The notes under the pieces: generated by a model | The model's database searches: none | Seen by the model: the letters and a program-made list of their open reading frames with translations, nothing else | What the model was told of the DNA's origin: nothing | Position numbers and translations under genes: made by a program | Origin: Diplolepis rosae | Taxonomy: Eukaryota; Arthropoda; Insecta; Hymenoptera; Diplolepididae | DNA: 64,000 nt | Assembly: GCA_030998225.1 (NCBI GenBank) | Contig: JAPYXD010000701.1 | Span: forward strand, 13,376,501-13,440,500 | Direction: 5' to 3' | Shown: one piece after another, positions 22,794 through 34,889 of the stretch | Numbering within the stretch: position 1 is the first letter of the stretch | Layout of the letters: every line of letters starts with the position of its first letter

Positions 22794-23094
22794 ATGGTTT
22801 TTGGGTTGCGGGATACGGGGGTTTCGTTTGCATTGATATTAGTTCTTGCTATCATAACTTGGCGGCGCTGATGCTCATTTTCACTGTTTTCAGTACCCTC
22901 CTAAAATACATGGTAGTGGACGTACCGTGGGTTTTTCTCAATTTTGAAAAATTATACTCTCTGCAACAATTTAAGGAACCTACGTATGTATATATGTACA
23001 CTAGCAGTTGCATATATATAATGATAGTTCACATGCACAGTTATACGCGGCGCTAGTCGCTAATCGTCCACCATCTATGCATTAGGTTTGCATG
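22794..23094. other. spacer
   Basis: No gene is recognised. A 65-codon frame at 22859-23056 has no domain. Confidence 0.35.
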
Positions 23095-23230
23095 ACCTGA
23101 CCGAAGAAGACAGCAATACAGGAAAATGTAACACTTTACTGTCTTCTCGGAAAAATTTGTTAAAATTATTATTTTAATTATAAAGCGGTCGTACATAATT
23201 CGTGACGTGAGAGACTACCATAAGGCCCTA
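23095..23230. mobile_element. TTAA-type family G3, right half
   Basis: GAAAAATTTGTTAAAATTAT…GCGGTCGTACATAATTCGTG…ACCATAAGGCC aligns with the right half of the element at 18027-18229. The flanking TTAA is mutated to CTAA. Confidence 0.75.
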
Positions 23231-23233
23231 AAA

Positions 23234-23760
23234 AGTAATGCTTTATAAACACACGAAATTTAGATTTTTCCATTGTTTTGAAAATTACAATAGTGGCGTC
23301 ACTAAAACCACTGTAACTTGTGAACTAAACGTCAGATTGTCATGGAATTTTGACATGTATCGTTTGAAGGTTAGTACTTCCTAAAAATTATATGGATTTG
23401 TCAACAGTAGCGCCACCTAGATGTCATCCCACAAAATTATCGAGTAATGCCTTAAGAACGGTATTGTCTTTCATACATAAATCGCATAGTACCACCTTTC
23501 ATTATCAATAAAAAATCTTGAGTTGCCATCATAATATGTGAATTTGATTTAAAATTTATAAATTCGTTTACAGATGTCCCATTCTGTATATATCCAAAAA
23601 CTCAAAATTGAAAAATTTTGTTAAAAAGTCAGAAAAGTTTGTAGAAATTAATGTCCAGAAAATCTTGGGAAAGATTCATCAAGAAAGTTTGTGCGGTGTG
23701 ATATTTGTTTAAATCTTCCATTATAATAATTATTTTGTTGCCCAAAGAGTTTCGCTCTCT
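23234..23760. other. spacer
   Basis: No feature is recognised apart from scattered GGCGCTACT-type words. Confidence 0.35.
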
Positions 23761-24008
23761 CACCCAGAAAACAGTTTCTTTGAATCAAAGAAACATTTCT
23801 TTGATATACGGTCAAAGAAAAAATTTCTTTGAATTGAAGAAAGTTTTGTTGATTCAAAAAAATTTTCTTTAATCTAAAAAAATCTATTTCTTTGGATCAA
23901 AGAAATTGTTTTTGAATTAAAAAAACTTTCTTTAATTCAAAGAAATTTTTTCTTTGACCGTATATCAAAGGAATGTTTCTTTGATTCAAAGAAACTGTTT
24001 TCTCAGTG
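23761..24008. mobile_element. TTTCTTTGA foldback MITE
   Basis: Ends CACCCAGAAAACAGTTTC and the inverse of CACTGAGAAAACAGTTTC. The interior is a chain of TTTCTTTGAATCAAAGAAA palindromes, with GATATACGGTCAAAG in both arms. Fragments of the family are at 25540-25680 and 26030-26165, and relatives are at 29986-30361 and about 56320-56560. Confidence 0.85.
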
Positions 24009-24685
24009 CATTGAAAAATGTGGAATCAGTTATTTTACCCAATGCTACATAATCTGTATTTATTGCAGATTATCCACTGCAGAGCGGACTCCCCATATAC
24101 AATAGTAGATCCATTCGAGCCAAATAAAAGCCAAAAAAAAATTATTTTTGCACAGATTTACGAGATTTATCGGGTGCGGAAATGGGTATCGATGTTGTGC
24201 AATATTCGACTACGTTTCGAAGTTTATAAAAGTTGTGAGGGTATGCTTTTGGGTTACTACAAGGAGATGACGAATGTCGCCGCGCAGATAGACGCGAGGG
24301 AGGAAATAAGGGAAGACTACCGGAGGTCCGTAATCTCGGTTACAGATGCTCCTACTGCCTAGGTGCGACGCCAAGACCTTTCTTCGAGTGATTAATATCC
24401 CAGAAACGATGTAGTCGAGAGAACCTGGCTTTGCAGCTAAGAGTTAAAGCTAGGCGATTTCGAACCAGGGAACTAGAATTGAAATAAGACTTCCGCAAGA
24501 GTCTTGAATTTCGAAAAAATCACCTCCTGTTACTTACTTTTACTTGAAAAGTAAAAGGTTCACAACTTTTTTTGACTGGATTTCAAAATTTCATTCTTAC
24601 CGACATTGGCCAATTTTTACAACTTGCATGGTTTGTGTCCGTGCTAAATTTCAATAACGATATTATAAATTGTATTGCGTAATAT
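24009..24685. other. unclassified, partly GC-rich
   Basis: A 114-codon frame (24018-24362) is open on the plus strand. Its C-terminal half (after 24120) looks protein-like (YYKEMTNVAAQIDAREEI), but I recognise no family and it begins inside repeat sequence. It may be an old exon or chance. Confidence 0.3.
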
Positions 24686-25129
24686 CCCAAGTGCGAATTG
24701 CTGAAGCTGATAATACGGCATAATATTGGCTTAATTTCGGTAGCCAAGAGTCGGCTATTTTTATTGGGCCAGTGTTGCCGTTCGCATCGGTCAAGTACTG
24801 GGCGAATGGCGGTGGCCTTTGTCGAGTATTTGAATTTACCGACCTTCAGACGAAAATTGGCCCAGTATTGGCCCTATACCAAGCTGATTGTCACTTTTAC
24901 TATGGCATCCAGTCTCGAAAGTGGAACCAGAGTCCGGTCCATGGACGGCACATTACTGGGCCATGTGTCACTTTTACCACGGAAAATCATTCTGGAAGGG
25001 AGAAATTAGAGTACGGCACAGCATCGGCAGTTACCATTCCAGCAACGGCACAATATTGGCAACCGATCTTCGGCAGCATTTTTGCCGATGCTGGGTCAGT
25101 GTTGGGGCGTATCTAACTTCGCACTTGGG
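24686..25129. mobile_element. CCC-class foldback with GGCCAGTATTGGC words
   Basis: Ends CCCAAGTGCGAATTGC and the inverse of CCCAAGTGCGAAGTTAG. The body is a GC-rich array of imperfect TTGGGCCAGTGTTGCCG-like words that leaves three frames open for about 100 codons each. These are by-products of the repeat and not genes. No target duplication was found. Confidence 0.72.
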
Positions 25130-25135
25130 ACTACA

Positions 25136-25405
25136 CACGGAGAAAAATGGTTTCAGAAAATTCACTTAACTTCTATCGAAGTTGGGACACTTGGACAAGT
25201 GGTGATTATTTAATATTATTGTAATAATTTGTGACGTGTCAAACGAAGAAGTCATCACAATTCGGTAAACTTTAAAAACGCAGAGTAAAGTTTAAAAACG
25301 TAGGTCACAAATTCATCACAATAGTATTAAATAATCTACAACTTGTCCATTTGTCCCAATTTACTCAAAGGTTGAGTAAAGTTTCTCATATTATTTTTCT
25401 CCGTG
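25136..25405. mobile_element. CACGGAGAAAAAT foldback MITE
   Basis: CACGGAGAAAAAT at the left faces ATTTTTCTCCGTG at the right. The inner arms GACAAGTGGTGATTATTTAA and the inverse ATTAAATAATCTACAACTTG pair as well. It directly abuts the previous element. Confidence 0.82.
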
Positions 25406-25520
25406 CATATAAGAAGAAGAATAGAAATAAAAAAAAGGGGATTAATTACTGGAATTTCTGTAATAAATTTTACATTTGGTTCTTTCTAATTATTTTCCGA
25501 ATAAATAGAAGAGAGTGTGT

Positions 25521-26280
25521 TGCGCAGATATTTATTTCTTTATTTCAAAGAAAAAAAGCAATCAAAAAATTTATTGAAGTCAAAGAAACTTTCCTTTGAC
25601 CGTATAGCAATGCACAAAGTTTGATTCAAAGAAATTTTGTTTGAATCAAAGAAACTTTTTTCCGGGTGTAAGCACAAAATATTTCCCCACTAAAAACCAA
25701 ATTTACCTCTGTAAATAATATATTTTTGACTATTCCATAGATTATTACATTTGAAATTCTCCCAACGTACATATAATTAAAAAATTCATTAAATTGAAAA
25801 AATTATGATACCATTTTAGATTTTATATTATAAATAGTATATGTTATACTATTTTATAATTTATGATTTAAAAAAAATTTATTTGATTCTAATATAATAC
25901 CAGCAAAAACTTAAGAAATAATTTATTTAATTTTATTATCTTTGAACGAAGACAATTTTTTCTTTTAATCAAAGAAGATATTTCTGGGAGTCACATTACG
26001 AATATATTATGCAACTGCGCAGATATTTATTTCTTCAATTCAAAGAAAAAAAGCAATCAAGAAATTTCTTTGAATCAAAGAAACTTTCCTTTAACGGTGT
26101 AGCATTGCACCAAGTTTGATTCAAAGAAATTTTGTTTGAATCGAAGAAACTTTGTTCTGGGTGTAAGCTCGAAAGCTTTCCACACTAACAACCAAATTTA
26201 CCTCTGTAAATAATATCCTTTTAACTATTCCATGGTTTATAACATTTGAGATTCTCCCAACGGACATATAATTAAAAAAA
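25521..26280. repeat. direct duplication, about 265 bp, 495 bp apart
   Basis: Segments 25521-25795 and 26015-26280 start GCGCAGATATTTATTTCTT and share TTTGATTCAAAGAAATTTTG and CCAAATTTACCTCTGTAAAT. Both include the same TTTCTTTGA foldback fragment, so the duplication is later than that insertion. Confidence 0.85.
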
Positions 26281-27213
26281 TAAATATTAATTAAAAAATA
26301 ATTATTAAAATTATGTAATAAGAGTCATAGAAATATCAAAAAAGTGGAAGGAAAAGAGAAAAATTATTTTGAAAAAAAAGCAAAGGAACAAATCAAGAGT
26401 ACATGATTTGCTGAATAAAAAATAATTTTGCAAATTTTTATTCCTATCTTTTTCAGCATTTGTAAAAAAATATGTCACGTAAACAAATTAAAATTCTGGA
26501 AGAAATTTCAAACAAGATAATGTATAAATAATAAGTGTGCTTGCATTTTGAAAATTATCATTTTTATAACCACGTATAATGAGAATTCCTTTGAGCTGAC
26601 TGAGAATCGATCATAGGGAGGCGAAAGAGTAAGAAAAGCAGCAATAACATGACTCATAAAAATATTCTGCACTTAACGAAGAATAGTCGCTCTGAATATA
26701 GAAGTACATTTCTTGGGTCAATAAAAATTTTCACATATGTTGAACTTTGATGTTGTGCAATTAATGACACCATAAAGCGTGTTTCGCTCGAAATCTCTAT
26801 TATGATTTCAAAAATTCATCACGAATCCAAACCACATGAACAGTAAAAAGTTTTCGAAGTTGGTGAATTAGAGAACTTAATTTGAGAAATCCCTAAAATA
26901 TCTACAAATTTAAAGTTAGGCCTACAATGAATTGATGGTACAATTTTGTATGATAAGAAATTTATTGAAAATAGGTAAATTGAACAGGTGCCTAAATTCT
27001 GAATCGCATAATAATCTTAGACTGTAAGATTTTATTGAATGCGAATTTTACCAATAGAGTTAGTGATAGTTCTTTTTATGAAGGAAATGCGACTGGGTTT
27101 GTGCCAAATCTTAATGTCGAAATTATGTGGTTACATAATCAGAAAATTCATGTTTCTGGAAATTTGAACCTGTTGGATTGAAAGCAAGATTTGCAGTAAT
27201 GATGTTCTTTTAT
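26281..27213. other. AT-rich spacer
   Basis: No gene, RNA or inverted repeat is recognised. Confidence 0.4.
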
Positions 27214-27217
27214 TTAA

Positions 27218-27690
27218 GGTAGTTGATCCACGAAAATAAGATCTCAGGCAAAAATAGATAATTTTGCTTTCAAGAATAGCAATATTATTATTGAAGGGCT
27301 ATTTTGGAAGAGAAAAGATTAATTTCCATGAAAAAAATTTGAAATACAGAAAAATAATTTTATTAATAAATTTTATTTTGGCCCCAACTTTTTTTCTTAT
27401 CACTTCTTACCAAATTTAAAAAAATTATGCGATTTTAATAAATTACATATCACTTTTTTAAGCAAACGATTCCCTACAACTTAACCATTTCTAATTTTTG
27501 AAAATGAATTAATTATTATTAAATTCAGCAATTTGTTTATAAAAATTTGGTTTTGGAAAATGTTTTTTTAGTGGTTTCAGCCATTAAAGAATTTATTTTT
27601 CAAAATCAGAAACAGTGAAGATGTGGGAAATCTTTTCTCTGAAAAAATGATTAATGATTTATTAGAATCGCATAATTTTTTGAAATTTGG
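27218..27690. mobile_element. TTAA-type family G1, right end lost
   Basis: It starts GGTAGTTGATCCACGAAAAT after TTAA (27214-27217) and runs through the centre. It breaks at TTTGG, where TATGATGAGAATGTAATAAA begins, a word like the end of the element family at 13990. Confidence 0.87.
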
Positions 27691-28289
27691 TATGATGAGA
27701 ATGTAATAAAAACAGTACATAACTTATTTTATATTCTAGAAACAAAAATAAATTGCAAATATACCTATATATCACCGTCATCTTACTTTTGACTAATAAG
27801 TATTAATATTAATTTCCTCAAACTCATATATGTATGTGGTTATAAACTTATAAGAAAATTGTCGAAATTAATGAAACTTAGTCTCTGAGATTATCTTTTT
27901 ACAAAATTCTGACGAAGGGAACGTGCCAAGATTATGACAAAAGTGTAAAAATTAACATTTTGACATGTAAAATGCAACTTTGAAGGATACAAATTTGAAC
28001 TACAGGTAATTTGATAAATTTAGTAATCAATAAAGTTGTTTTCTCAATTCTTAATAAAATGGATCATAATGACCGAATGTCCGAGGTTGGTCATTTTCTA
28101 TCGAAGAAATTCGATCGGAAATAAAAATTATCATTTTTTGAGAAAAATATAAGATTGATGAAAAATGTTTGTGAAATAATTTCATAATGTAAAAAACACT
28201 AGACGTTGTACATAATAAATCTTCGGACAATTAAAGGTTTGAAATAATAATAAAAATATTTTAAAAACCTATTTAAATAATTTAATTAA
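27691..28289. other. AT-rich spacer
   Basis: No feature is recognised beyond the first 20 bases. Confidence 0.4.
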
Positions 28290-28697
28290 TTAAATTAAAA
28301 AATTATGCAATTCTAATAAATCACGGATCATTTTTACAGGGAAAATAAAATAAATTAAATAAATTATTATGAAATTCAGTAATTTGTTTATAAACATGTT
28401 GTTTTGGGAAATTGTTTTTAATGGTTTCAGCCATTAAAGAAGTTATTTTCAAAAATTGGAAACGGTCAAATTGTACAGAATCTTTTCTCTGAAAAATTTG
28501 TCCGTGAATTATTAGAATCGCATTATTTTTTAAAATTTGGTTCGAAGCAATAAGAAAAAAAGTTCGGGCAAAAATAAAATTTATTAATAAAATTATTTTT
28601 CTTTTTCAAATTCTTTTCATGGAAAATAATCTTTTCTTTTTTGAATGATCCCTTCAACAACAATATTGCTATTCTTGAAAGCAAAACTGTATATTTT
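28290..28697. mobile_element. TTAA-type family G1, right half
   Basis: AAATTATGCAATTCTAATAA, the GGTTTCAGCCATTAAAGAAG centre and the right arm (GCTATTCTTGAAAGCAAAAC) are present. Both termini are missing. Confidence 0.82.
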
Positions 28698-29985
28698 TTC
28701 CTGAGGCCTGTTTTTGGATTGAAAAGATCTCAACTTCAGGCCAAATCCATATGAAAGCTCAAGATATAATTTGTAATAACAATTGCCATTAAAAAAATAG
28801 TTCCAATAGAAGTAGTTAGTTGTAAATTGTTATATCATGAAACAGTTTTAAAAAAAATGTCATCTTTCTTCATATGCTTGAAGGTTGTGTAAAAGAAACC
28901 ATGTAATTATTCTGTAAGAATCTAAGAAATCTTGAATTTAATTAAATTCTATTATAAAGATTATGAAGTATTACGAATGTAAATAATTATAAGTACCTGG
29001 AAATTATAAATAAATAAACACCTAAAAATTATCTTCTTAATTTACTAAATTATCTATATAGAATATGGAATAATGATAAATTTGGTGTCTGGGAAATGAA
29101 TAAAAAGGAAATGTGTATTTTAATAGAAAAATACATCACACTCTAAGAAAAAAAAAAAAAATTAGCATAAAAAAGTATCTCTGGACGCTCTTGAATGTGG
29201 AAAGGCCAATTGAAGGAAATTGGGGGTTGGTACAGAGGAAACGAGATATCCTTGTACTCTCATGTTACACAAAATCCCTGAATAGAACCCTCGCCTGACA
29301 TTATGTTCTGATGTCTAAACATGAACCTCTCACTATCTCTTCAACTTTATCCATCGTAACGTAGCAGCAAAAGGAATGAATGATGAATACCCCCAGAATC
29401 ATATTTTGAATCTTTTAGAATGTTAAACTTGTTTGTTTATACATATGAGCTCTTTCGAAGTATTCAGAGCAAGATATGTTCTTTTCTGAGGCATTATTTT
29501 TCTAAATACCTACCTCGGGATTTGCCGATCTACATGTTCCATATTAAACTACATTAAAGCTTCCAGACACCATATGCATCTTAGATAAGCAACTACGAAA
29601 GTAGGTTAGACTGTCTTTATGCTTTAACTTGCTGCTTGCGTTTTAAATAAATTTTTTAATTAAAAATTATGATTAGCTGCAAAAAAAGGTGATTTTCTCC
29701 AGTCAAAAGTTTTCTCTTTTATTCAAATTAAGTATAGTTTGAACAGCTTAAGTACGATTTACACGAAAAAATCTAACAAAATTAATAAACTCTACAAAAT
29801 TTTAAAGGGATTTTCCACGACATTTTTTAGACGCTAATTTTCACAAACTTTTTTGAATTTTCCCTAAGTTTTGACGAGAAAAATTTACCATAAATACTTC
29901 TAAAATAGTTCTAGAAATATTTTAAATTATTTCGGTGACTTTTTGAGAAACTTGTTCTGAAATATTCAAGTTTTAGATGATGATA
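28698..29985. other. spacer without genes
   Basis: A 61-codon frame at 29113-29298 has no domain, and nothing else is supported. Confidence 0.4.
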
Positions 29986-30361
29986 CACTATGAAAAAATA
30001 TTAGTTTCAATCAAAGAAAATTATTTGTTTGAAAGACTTTCTTCGATTAAAAGAAATGATTTATTTGTATTAAATAAAATTTGTTCGATTCAAACAAAGT
30101 ATCTTTGAATCAAATAAAAATTTGTTTAAATCAAATAAATTTTTGCCTTGAATCAAACAAATTATATCATTGGCCATATATCAATGGACTAATTTCTTTG
30201 TTTCGAAGAAAAATTTATTTGATTAAAACAAATATTTATTTGGCTCAAATATAATTTGCATTAAACAAATGTTATTCAATTCAAGTAAATACTTTCTTTG
30301 AATCAAAAAAAGCCTTTCAAACAAACTATTTTCTTTCATTCAATCAAATATTTTTTCTCAG
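29986..30361. mobile_element. TTTCTTTGA foldback relative
   Basis: CACTATGAAAAAATATTAG after TA faces AAATATTTTTTCTCAG before TA. The interior alternates AATCAAA and TTTGATT words. It is a relative of 23761-24008. Confidence 0.78.
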
Positions 30362-30363
30362 TA

Positions 30364-31033
30364 TAATAAAATGTTTGCAATAAACTTCCAAAAATGAGAA
30401 AAATAACCAAAAGTTCAAAAATAATGTCCTAAAAATTGTGATTATTACTCACCTTTAAAAATTTCAGTAATTTTACTTCTCTAATATCAAATTACTAGAT
30501 GTTTTCAAAAAATTCTTTAAAATTTAAATAAAAATACGTTTATAAAAATGATAATAATCTCTGACAAATGAATTATGTGAATATATTTCATTGGCTTTTG
30601 CAAATGAACTTTATAACTGCATTTTTTGTAGACAAAAATTTGGTTCTACAATTATTTGAAATGTTTGAGAAAATAGAATTAAAAGGGGAATAATTACAGT
30701 TTTAATCTCTGCTGTCGAGCTTCACTCATTCAATGAAACCATGCGTGCTTTATCAACAAGAACTCTGCTTCATGCTTTTATGCTCTGACAATAGACCTCT
30801 GTTCTCTTTTACAATTTACATTTTTTCAAAACTTTTCAATAACAAATAAAGCATAATCATATTGAAGCTTGAACTATTTCATAGTTCCTTTAGAATGTAA
30901 TTCGAAATCAAAATCGATGTTACTTGATTAAACACATTATGTAAAGATAATTTATTTACCCTTTCAGAGATGTGAAATGTTCTACAATTTTTCACAATGC
31001 ACAGAAAATATTTCTTTGTTTATTACTGCATCA
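30364..31033. other. spacer
   Basis: No gene or repeat is recognised. Confidence 0.4.
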
Positions 31034-31715
31034 CCCGTGCAGAAATTGTCTCGACCTCGACTATGCCCTGCTAACGGTCGGGTCCTGGCCGGGCAATAGC
31101 CGGGTAACTTTTACCCAACCAGGGCCTGGTCGGGCCTTGCCCGCGCAGTTGTTTGAAAAATTCTCCCCAACCAGGGCCTGGTCAGACAATGGCCATGCAA
31201 GTTGCTTTACGGTTTCCACCCGGGCACTGGACGGGTCCCGACCAGGTCGTCTGCTTGTTTCGAAATTTGCATTTTTATGAATATGCCAACAAGTTTTATA
31301 AAAATAATGTATCTATAATATATTAAATCAGATGTTAAAAAATATGTGAGACCAAAAATTGTGTAGAAAAATTTAAAAACACAACTTTTGCCAGATATAC
31401 TTACAGGTTTGAACCTTCATTGAACGATGACAGAAAATTTTGTTTTACAAGATAATTAATTATTATGTTTATATTTGGGGTCCTTTAAATATACAATCGG
31501 CCATAAACAAACCACTATTGTTTTATTTTCTTGTGCAAAAACTAATCATTTCGTTTTCAAAAAAATATTTTCCATCGTTCAATGAACGTTCAGGACTGTA
31601 AGTACGTTTTTGCCACTGAAGTTGCAACCATGATGTCTTAACCTCAAAGTTTTCGTGTATGTTAACATTCATGGGAATTCACTGTAAATTATAACGTATA
31701 ATATCGGTTTAAATA

Positions 31716-32049
31716 ATGGATATAGGTATTCGTGATGTAAATCATAGGCATTCTAAGAAGCGCAGCTTAATAAAAAATAGTTTAATTTTACATGATTTAA
31801 TCGATATCGACATAGATGATTTTGATAGTGAAATTGAGACTCCCATTACACCTTTGGGTAAGTTCTGTTTGTATGTTTTGACATATATTTATGTTTAAAT
31901 AATCAAAAACGTTTTATTTTTGTATCACAAAAGGCCATGAAGAAAACTTTGATCACGAAATTCACCAGGACAATAATGAGCAAGAGCCTATTATAAGTGA
32001 AGATCCTGCTGATAAAATTCAATACATTCAACAAATGAACTTGATTTAA
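31716..32049 (+). CDS. candidate two-exon small acidic protein (85 aa)
   Basis: Exon 1 is 31716-31857, ending TTGG before GTAAGT. Exon 2 is 31934-32049, after TGTATCACAAAAG. The 76-nt intron between them has GT-AG ends and a T-rich stretch before the acceptor. The codon split by the intron becomes Gly48 and the frame continues to TAA 32047. An AATAAA lies 39 nt past the stop (32088-32093). The product has a basic patch (K14-K15-R16), a DIDIDDFDSEIE acidic run (residues 30-41) and an acidic C-terminal exon. There is no signal peptide or membrane segment. I recognise no family. It sits centrally inside a transposon-like element, so it may be an element gene, a remnant, or a captured host gene. 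The gene model is inferred from splice consensus only. Confidence 0.5.
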
Positions 32050-32087
32050 TTTAAAGATTTGTCGCAACAAATATATTATGTATGACT

Positions 32088-32093
32088 AATAAA
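32088..32093 (+). promoter_or_regulatory. possible polyadenylation signal
   Basis: AATAAA lies 39 nt after the stop codon of the candidate two-exon gene. In AT-rich DNA this hexamer is common, so it is supportive only through its position. Confidence 0.35.
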
Positions 32094-32388
32094 TAGCAAT
32101 TAAAAATGTATAATTTTCTGCTTTTATTTTAATATTTTAAAGTAATTTAGAGGGTTACATCTTATACGTATACCTGACCAGGGACTGGCAGGGTACAGAC
32201 CGGAAACTATCCGGTACCCGATCGAGGATTAACCGGGCTTCTAGCCCGACCGGGGCGCGCTTGATTCCCCGTGACGAAAATGACCGCGCCCTGTCCGGTA
32301 TACCCAGCCGGGGCCCTGATATTATGCAGGCTGATTATCCGGGGCCCGGCCAGGGCCCGATAAAAACCGGTTTAAATTTCTACACGGG

Positions 32389-33445
32389 AATCAGTTATTT
32401 TTTCCTCAAAATAGTGAAAAAAGAATGACTGCAAAGGGAAAAATCTTTCATTACTTTCTATTCAGTTAACTTTTGACTGATTCTTTAGAGAATATTGCTA
32501 CTTCAGTATCTTTCTACTTTTTCCTACTGCTGTTGGAAATGAATAATGTCATAGCCAAAAATGGGTCACTAATTTCAATTCAGTCAAATTTTGACTAATT
32601 CAGGTTTATAATAATTACTTCCGTATTTTCTAAATGTGATTCAGTCAAATTTTTACTGATTCAAATTTAGAGGATACAGTTGTAAATACTAGTGAAGAAG
32701 CAGAACTCTAGTGAATCAGTCAGAACTTGTCTAAATGGAATTTAGTGATCGAATTTGGCTATGCAATCAGTCATTTTTGCCCACCAAAATAGTGATACAT
32801 GAATGACTGTAAAGTTAAAAATGCTTCACTAATTTCTATCTTCTCAAATTTTGACTAATTCTTTAAAGAATATTGCTACTTCACTATCCTACTAATTTTT
32901 CATACTGCATTCTCGGAATTTGAATCAGTCAAGTTTTGACTAAACTGAAATTAGTGGCCCATTTTACATTATTCAATTAGTCATTTCACACTGATTTTCA
33001 TTCGAATATGAATAATCTCATAATGAAAAGTAGGTCACTAATTTAAATTCATTCAAATTTTGACTAATTCAGGATTATATTAATTACTGCTGTATTTTCT
33101 AAATTAGATTCAGTCAAATTTTTACTGATTCAAATTTAGAGGATACAGTAGTAAATACTAGTAAAGAAGCAGCATTCCAGTGAATCTCTCAGAACTTGTC
33201 TTAATGGAATTCAGTGACTGAATTTGGCAATGCAATCAGTCATTTTTGCCCACCAAAATAGTGATACATGAATGACTGTGAAGTAAAAAATGCTTCACTA
33301 ATTTCTATCTTCTCAAATTTTGACTAATTCTTTAGAGAATTCACTAACCTACTACTTTTCCCTACTGCACTTTTTAAATCTGAATCAGTCGAATTTTGAC
33401 TAACCTGGTATCAGTGACATATTTTACGTCATGCAATCATTTATT
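32389..33445. repeat. tandem repeat, about 472-bp unit, rich in TCAGTCAAATTTTGAC
   Basis: Unit landmarks recur at a constant distance. GATTCAAATTTAGAGGATAC is near 32659 and 33128, and CAGTCATTTTTGCCCACCAA is near 32766 and 33238. A third, partial unit starts near 32395. The words relate it to the CTCTCTAAAT foldbacks. Confidence 0.82.
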
Positions 33446-34163
33446 TAACCAGACATGAGTAAGTTACAATTTAATAGGAACTATTTTCTGTCACCGTTAC
33501 TACACGAAGAAAAGGAACTAGTTACCCAAGTAGGGTTATCCGACACTGACGATCGGAACAACATCGTTCCAGTGTCGGTTTTCCAGTACTGGACTCCAAC
33601 ACTGGACCGACATCGTTTATACAACCGGAACGACATCGTTCCTATGTAGGGTCCTCAGTACCGGATTGCAGACATGAAACCGGTGTCGATTCAGTAGCGG
33701 AATGATGTCGGCAACCCAGTACTGGATTGCAGACTTAAAACCATTATTGAATCGACACTGGATTCCAATTTTTATTGAATATATGTATAAATAAAGATGA
33801 GCAAAAGCCAAATTTTTTAAATATATTTATATATATATTTTTTATATATTTATATATATTAAAAATGTATGTAATTTTTTTAGACTTTTTTGATTTGTAC
33901 TAAAATTCTAGTTAATTTTAATTAATTACTATAACTAATTAATCAATTTTAATTGATTTAAAAAACTAATTACGTACTCTCCATTAATTAAAATAACTAA
34001 TTAATTAATTTTAATTGATTAAAATAAATTTTTAGTTAATTTCAATCGATTTTAAATTACTTAAATTTGCATTATTATTTCAATAAATATAAATTGTAAT
34101 AAATTTTTGTAATTTTTTAGAAAATAGTAAATCTTTGTACTTTAAACTTGGAACCTCACAGTT

Positions 34164-34448
34164 CTAGATTAAACCATATTTTATTAGTCTTTCAATATAC
34201 CTGAATATCCTTTGCAAGGGATATTTAGAAACATCTGGTAGCCAGCCGCTTATTTTTCGCTGCTTGTCCAGGTATGAAATGTCTTTCTCAAGTAGTGTCT
34301 TATTCTTTTTTTGAACGTAGAGGCTGTTTATATATCGGTGCGGTGGAAAAATGATTGATATAAATAGTAAAATTGAACAAAATTGGAAGCGATCACGTGA
34401 GTACACCAGGAAGCATCGTGTCTTAAAAAGATATTTAGTGTGAGACAA
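34164..34448 (-). CDS. minus-strand open frame in the element, function unknown
   Basis: The 94-codon frame ends …PLQRIFRYIERLIKYGLI after WLPDVSKYP. The last 50 residues look protein-like; no family is certain. It overlaps exon 1 of the plus-strand candidate gene, so at most one of the two is likely real. It could be a captured exon fragment. Confidence 0.25.
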   Translation of the reverse strand: MSHTKYLFKTRCFLVYSRDRFQFCSILLFISIIFPPHRYINSLYVQKKNKTLLEKDISYLDKQRKISGWLPDVSKYPLQRIFRYIERLIKYGLI

Positions 34449-34605
34449 AATAATTGAAAGTGAGTGTGCATTGAAATGACAAAAGACTTAAGAATTAAAT
34501 AGTTGTTTTGAAAGTGAAATTTACATTTCCAATAATATAAGTGAGAATAACTCGATTTTTCATAGTTCAAATGATATTAACGAAACGCAGATGCAATATG
34601 AGTAA
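34351..34605 (+). CDS. candidate two-exon small protein (63 aa)
   Basis: Exon 1 is 34351-34439, starting at ATG after GGAAAA. Exon 2 is 34503-34605, ending TAA. The 63-nt intron begins GTGAGA and ends AAATAG. Splicing joins GT with T to make Val30, and the frame stays open; without splicing it stops at 34441. The product is basic in residues 13-27 (KRSR, RKHR, KR) and acidic after residue 32. It shares the layout and an F-[DE]-S-E-I motif (F32-I36) with the 85-residue product at 31716-32049 (F36-I40). The intron position relative to the motif differs, so homology is uncertain. Both lie in the middle of CCC-class elements. No known domain is seen. Confidence 0.42.
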
Positions 34606-34640
34606 GGAGAGACTAAGCGAAATTGAAAATGGAAAAATTA

Positions 34641-34760
34641 GTTCGTTTTTATATTTATTGTGTTATATTTATTATATTGTATTATTTTATTATATTATTA
34701 TATTTTATTATATTTATTATATTTATATTTTATATTTATCTTATATTTATTTATTATTAT
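34641..34760. repeat. TTATATTTATTATAT simple repeat
   Basis: A run of T/A trinucleotide-like repeats. Frames crossing it are artefacts. Confidence 0.8.
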
Positions 34761-34889
34761 TTTTTCTAATATTAGTATTGATTATAAGCTTTGAAATTCG
34801 ATTTAAATAAATATTATGAAAACTAAAATATTGTTTATATTTATTGTATTTAAAATTTCGATACCAAATAAGTGTTGCCCTTTGATAAT

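Larger units (their letters stand above)
31034..32388 (+). mobile_element. CCC-class element with GC-rich arms and a candidate gene
   Basis: Left end CCCGTGCAGAAATTGTC and right end inverse CCCGTGTAGAAATTTAA. Each arm (about 31034-31255 and 32165-32388) is an array of CCGGGCC / GGCCTGG words in otherwise AT-rich DNA. The middle 900 bp is AT-rich and carries the small two-exon frame at 31716-32049. No clean target duplication is visible. Confidence 0.75.

Noticed and set aside
24698..25169. Three overlapping plus-strand frames of about 93-114 codons
   Set aside because: All three frames of the same GC-rich word array are open; the pattern follows the repeat, with no domain.
34164..34448. Chemoreceptor C-terminus suggested by the ERLIKYGLI ending
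   Set aside because: The resemblance is confined to a few residues and no membrane segment precedes it in the expected order.
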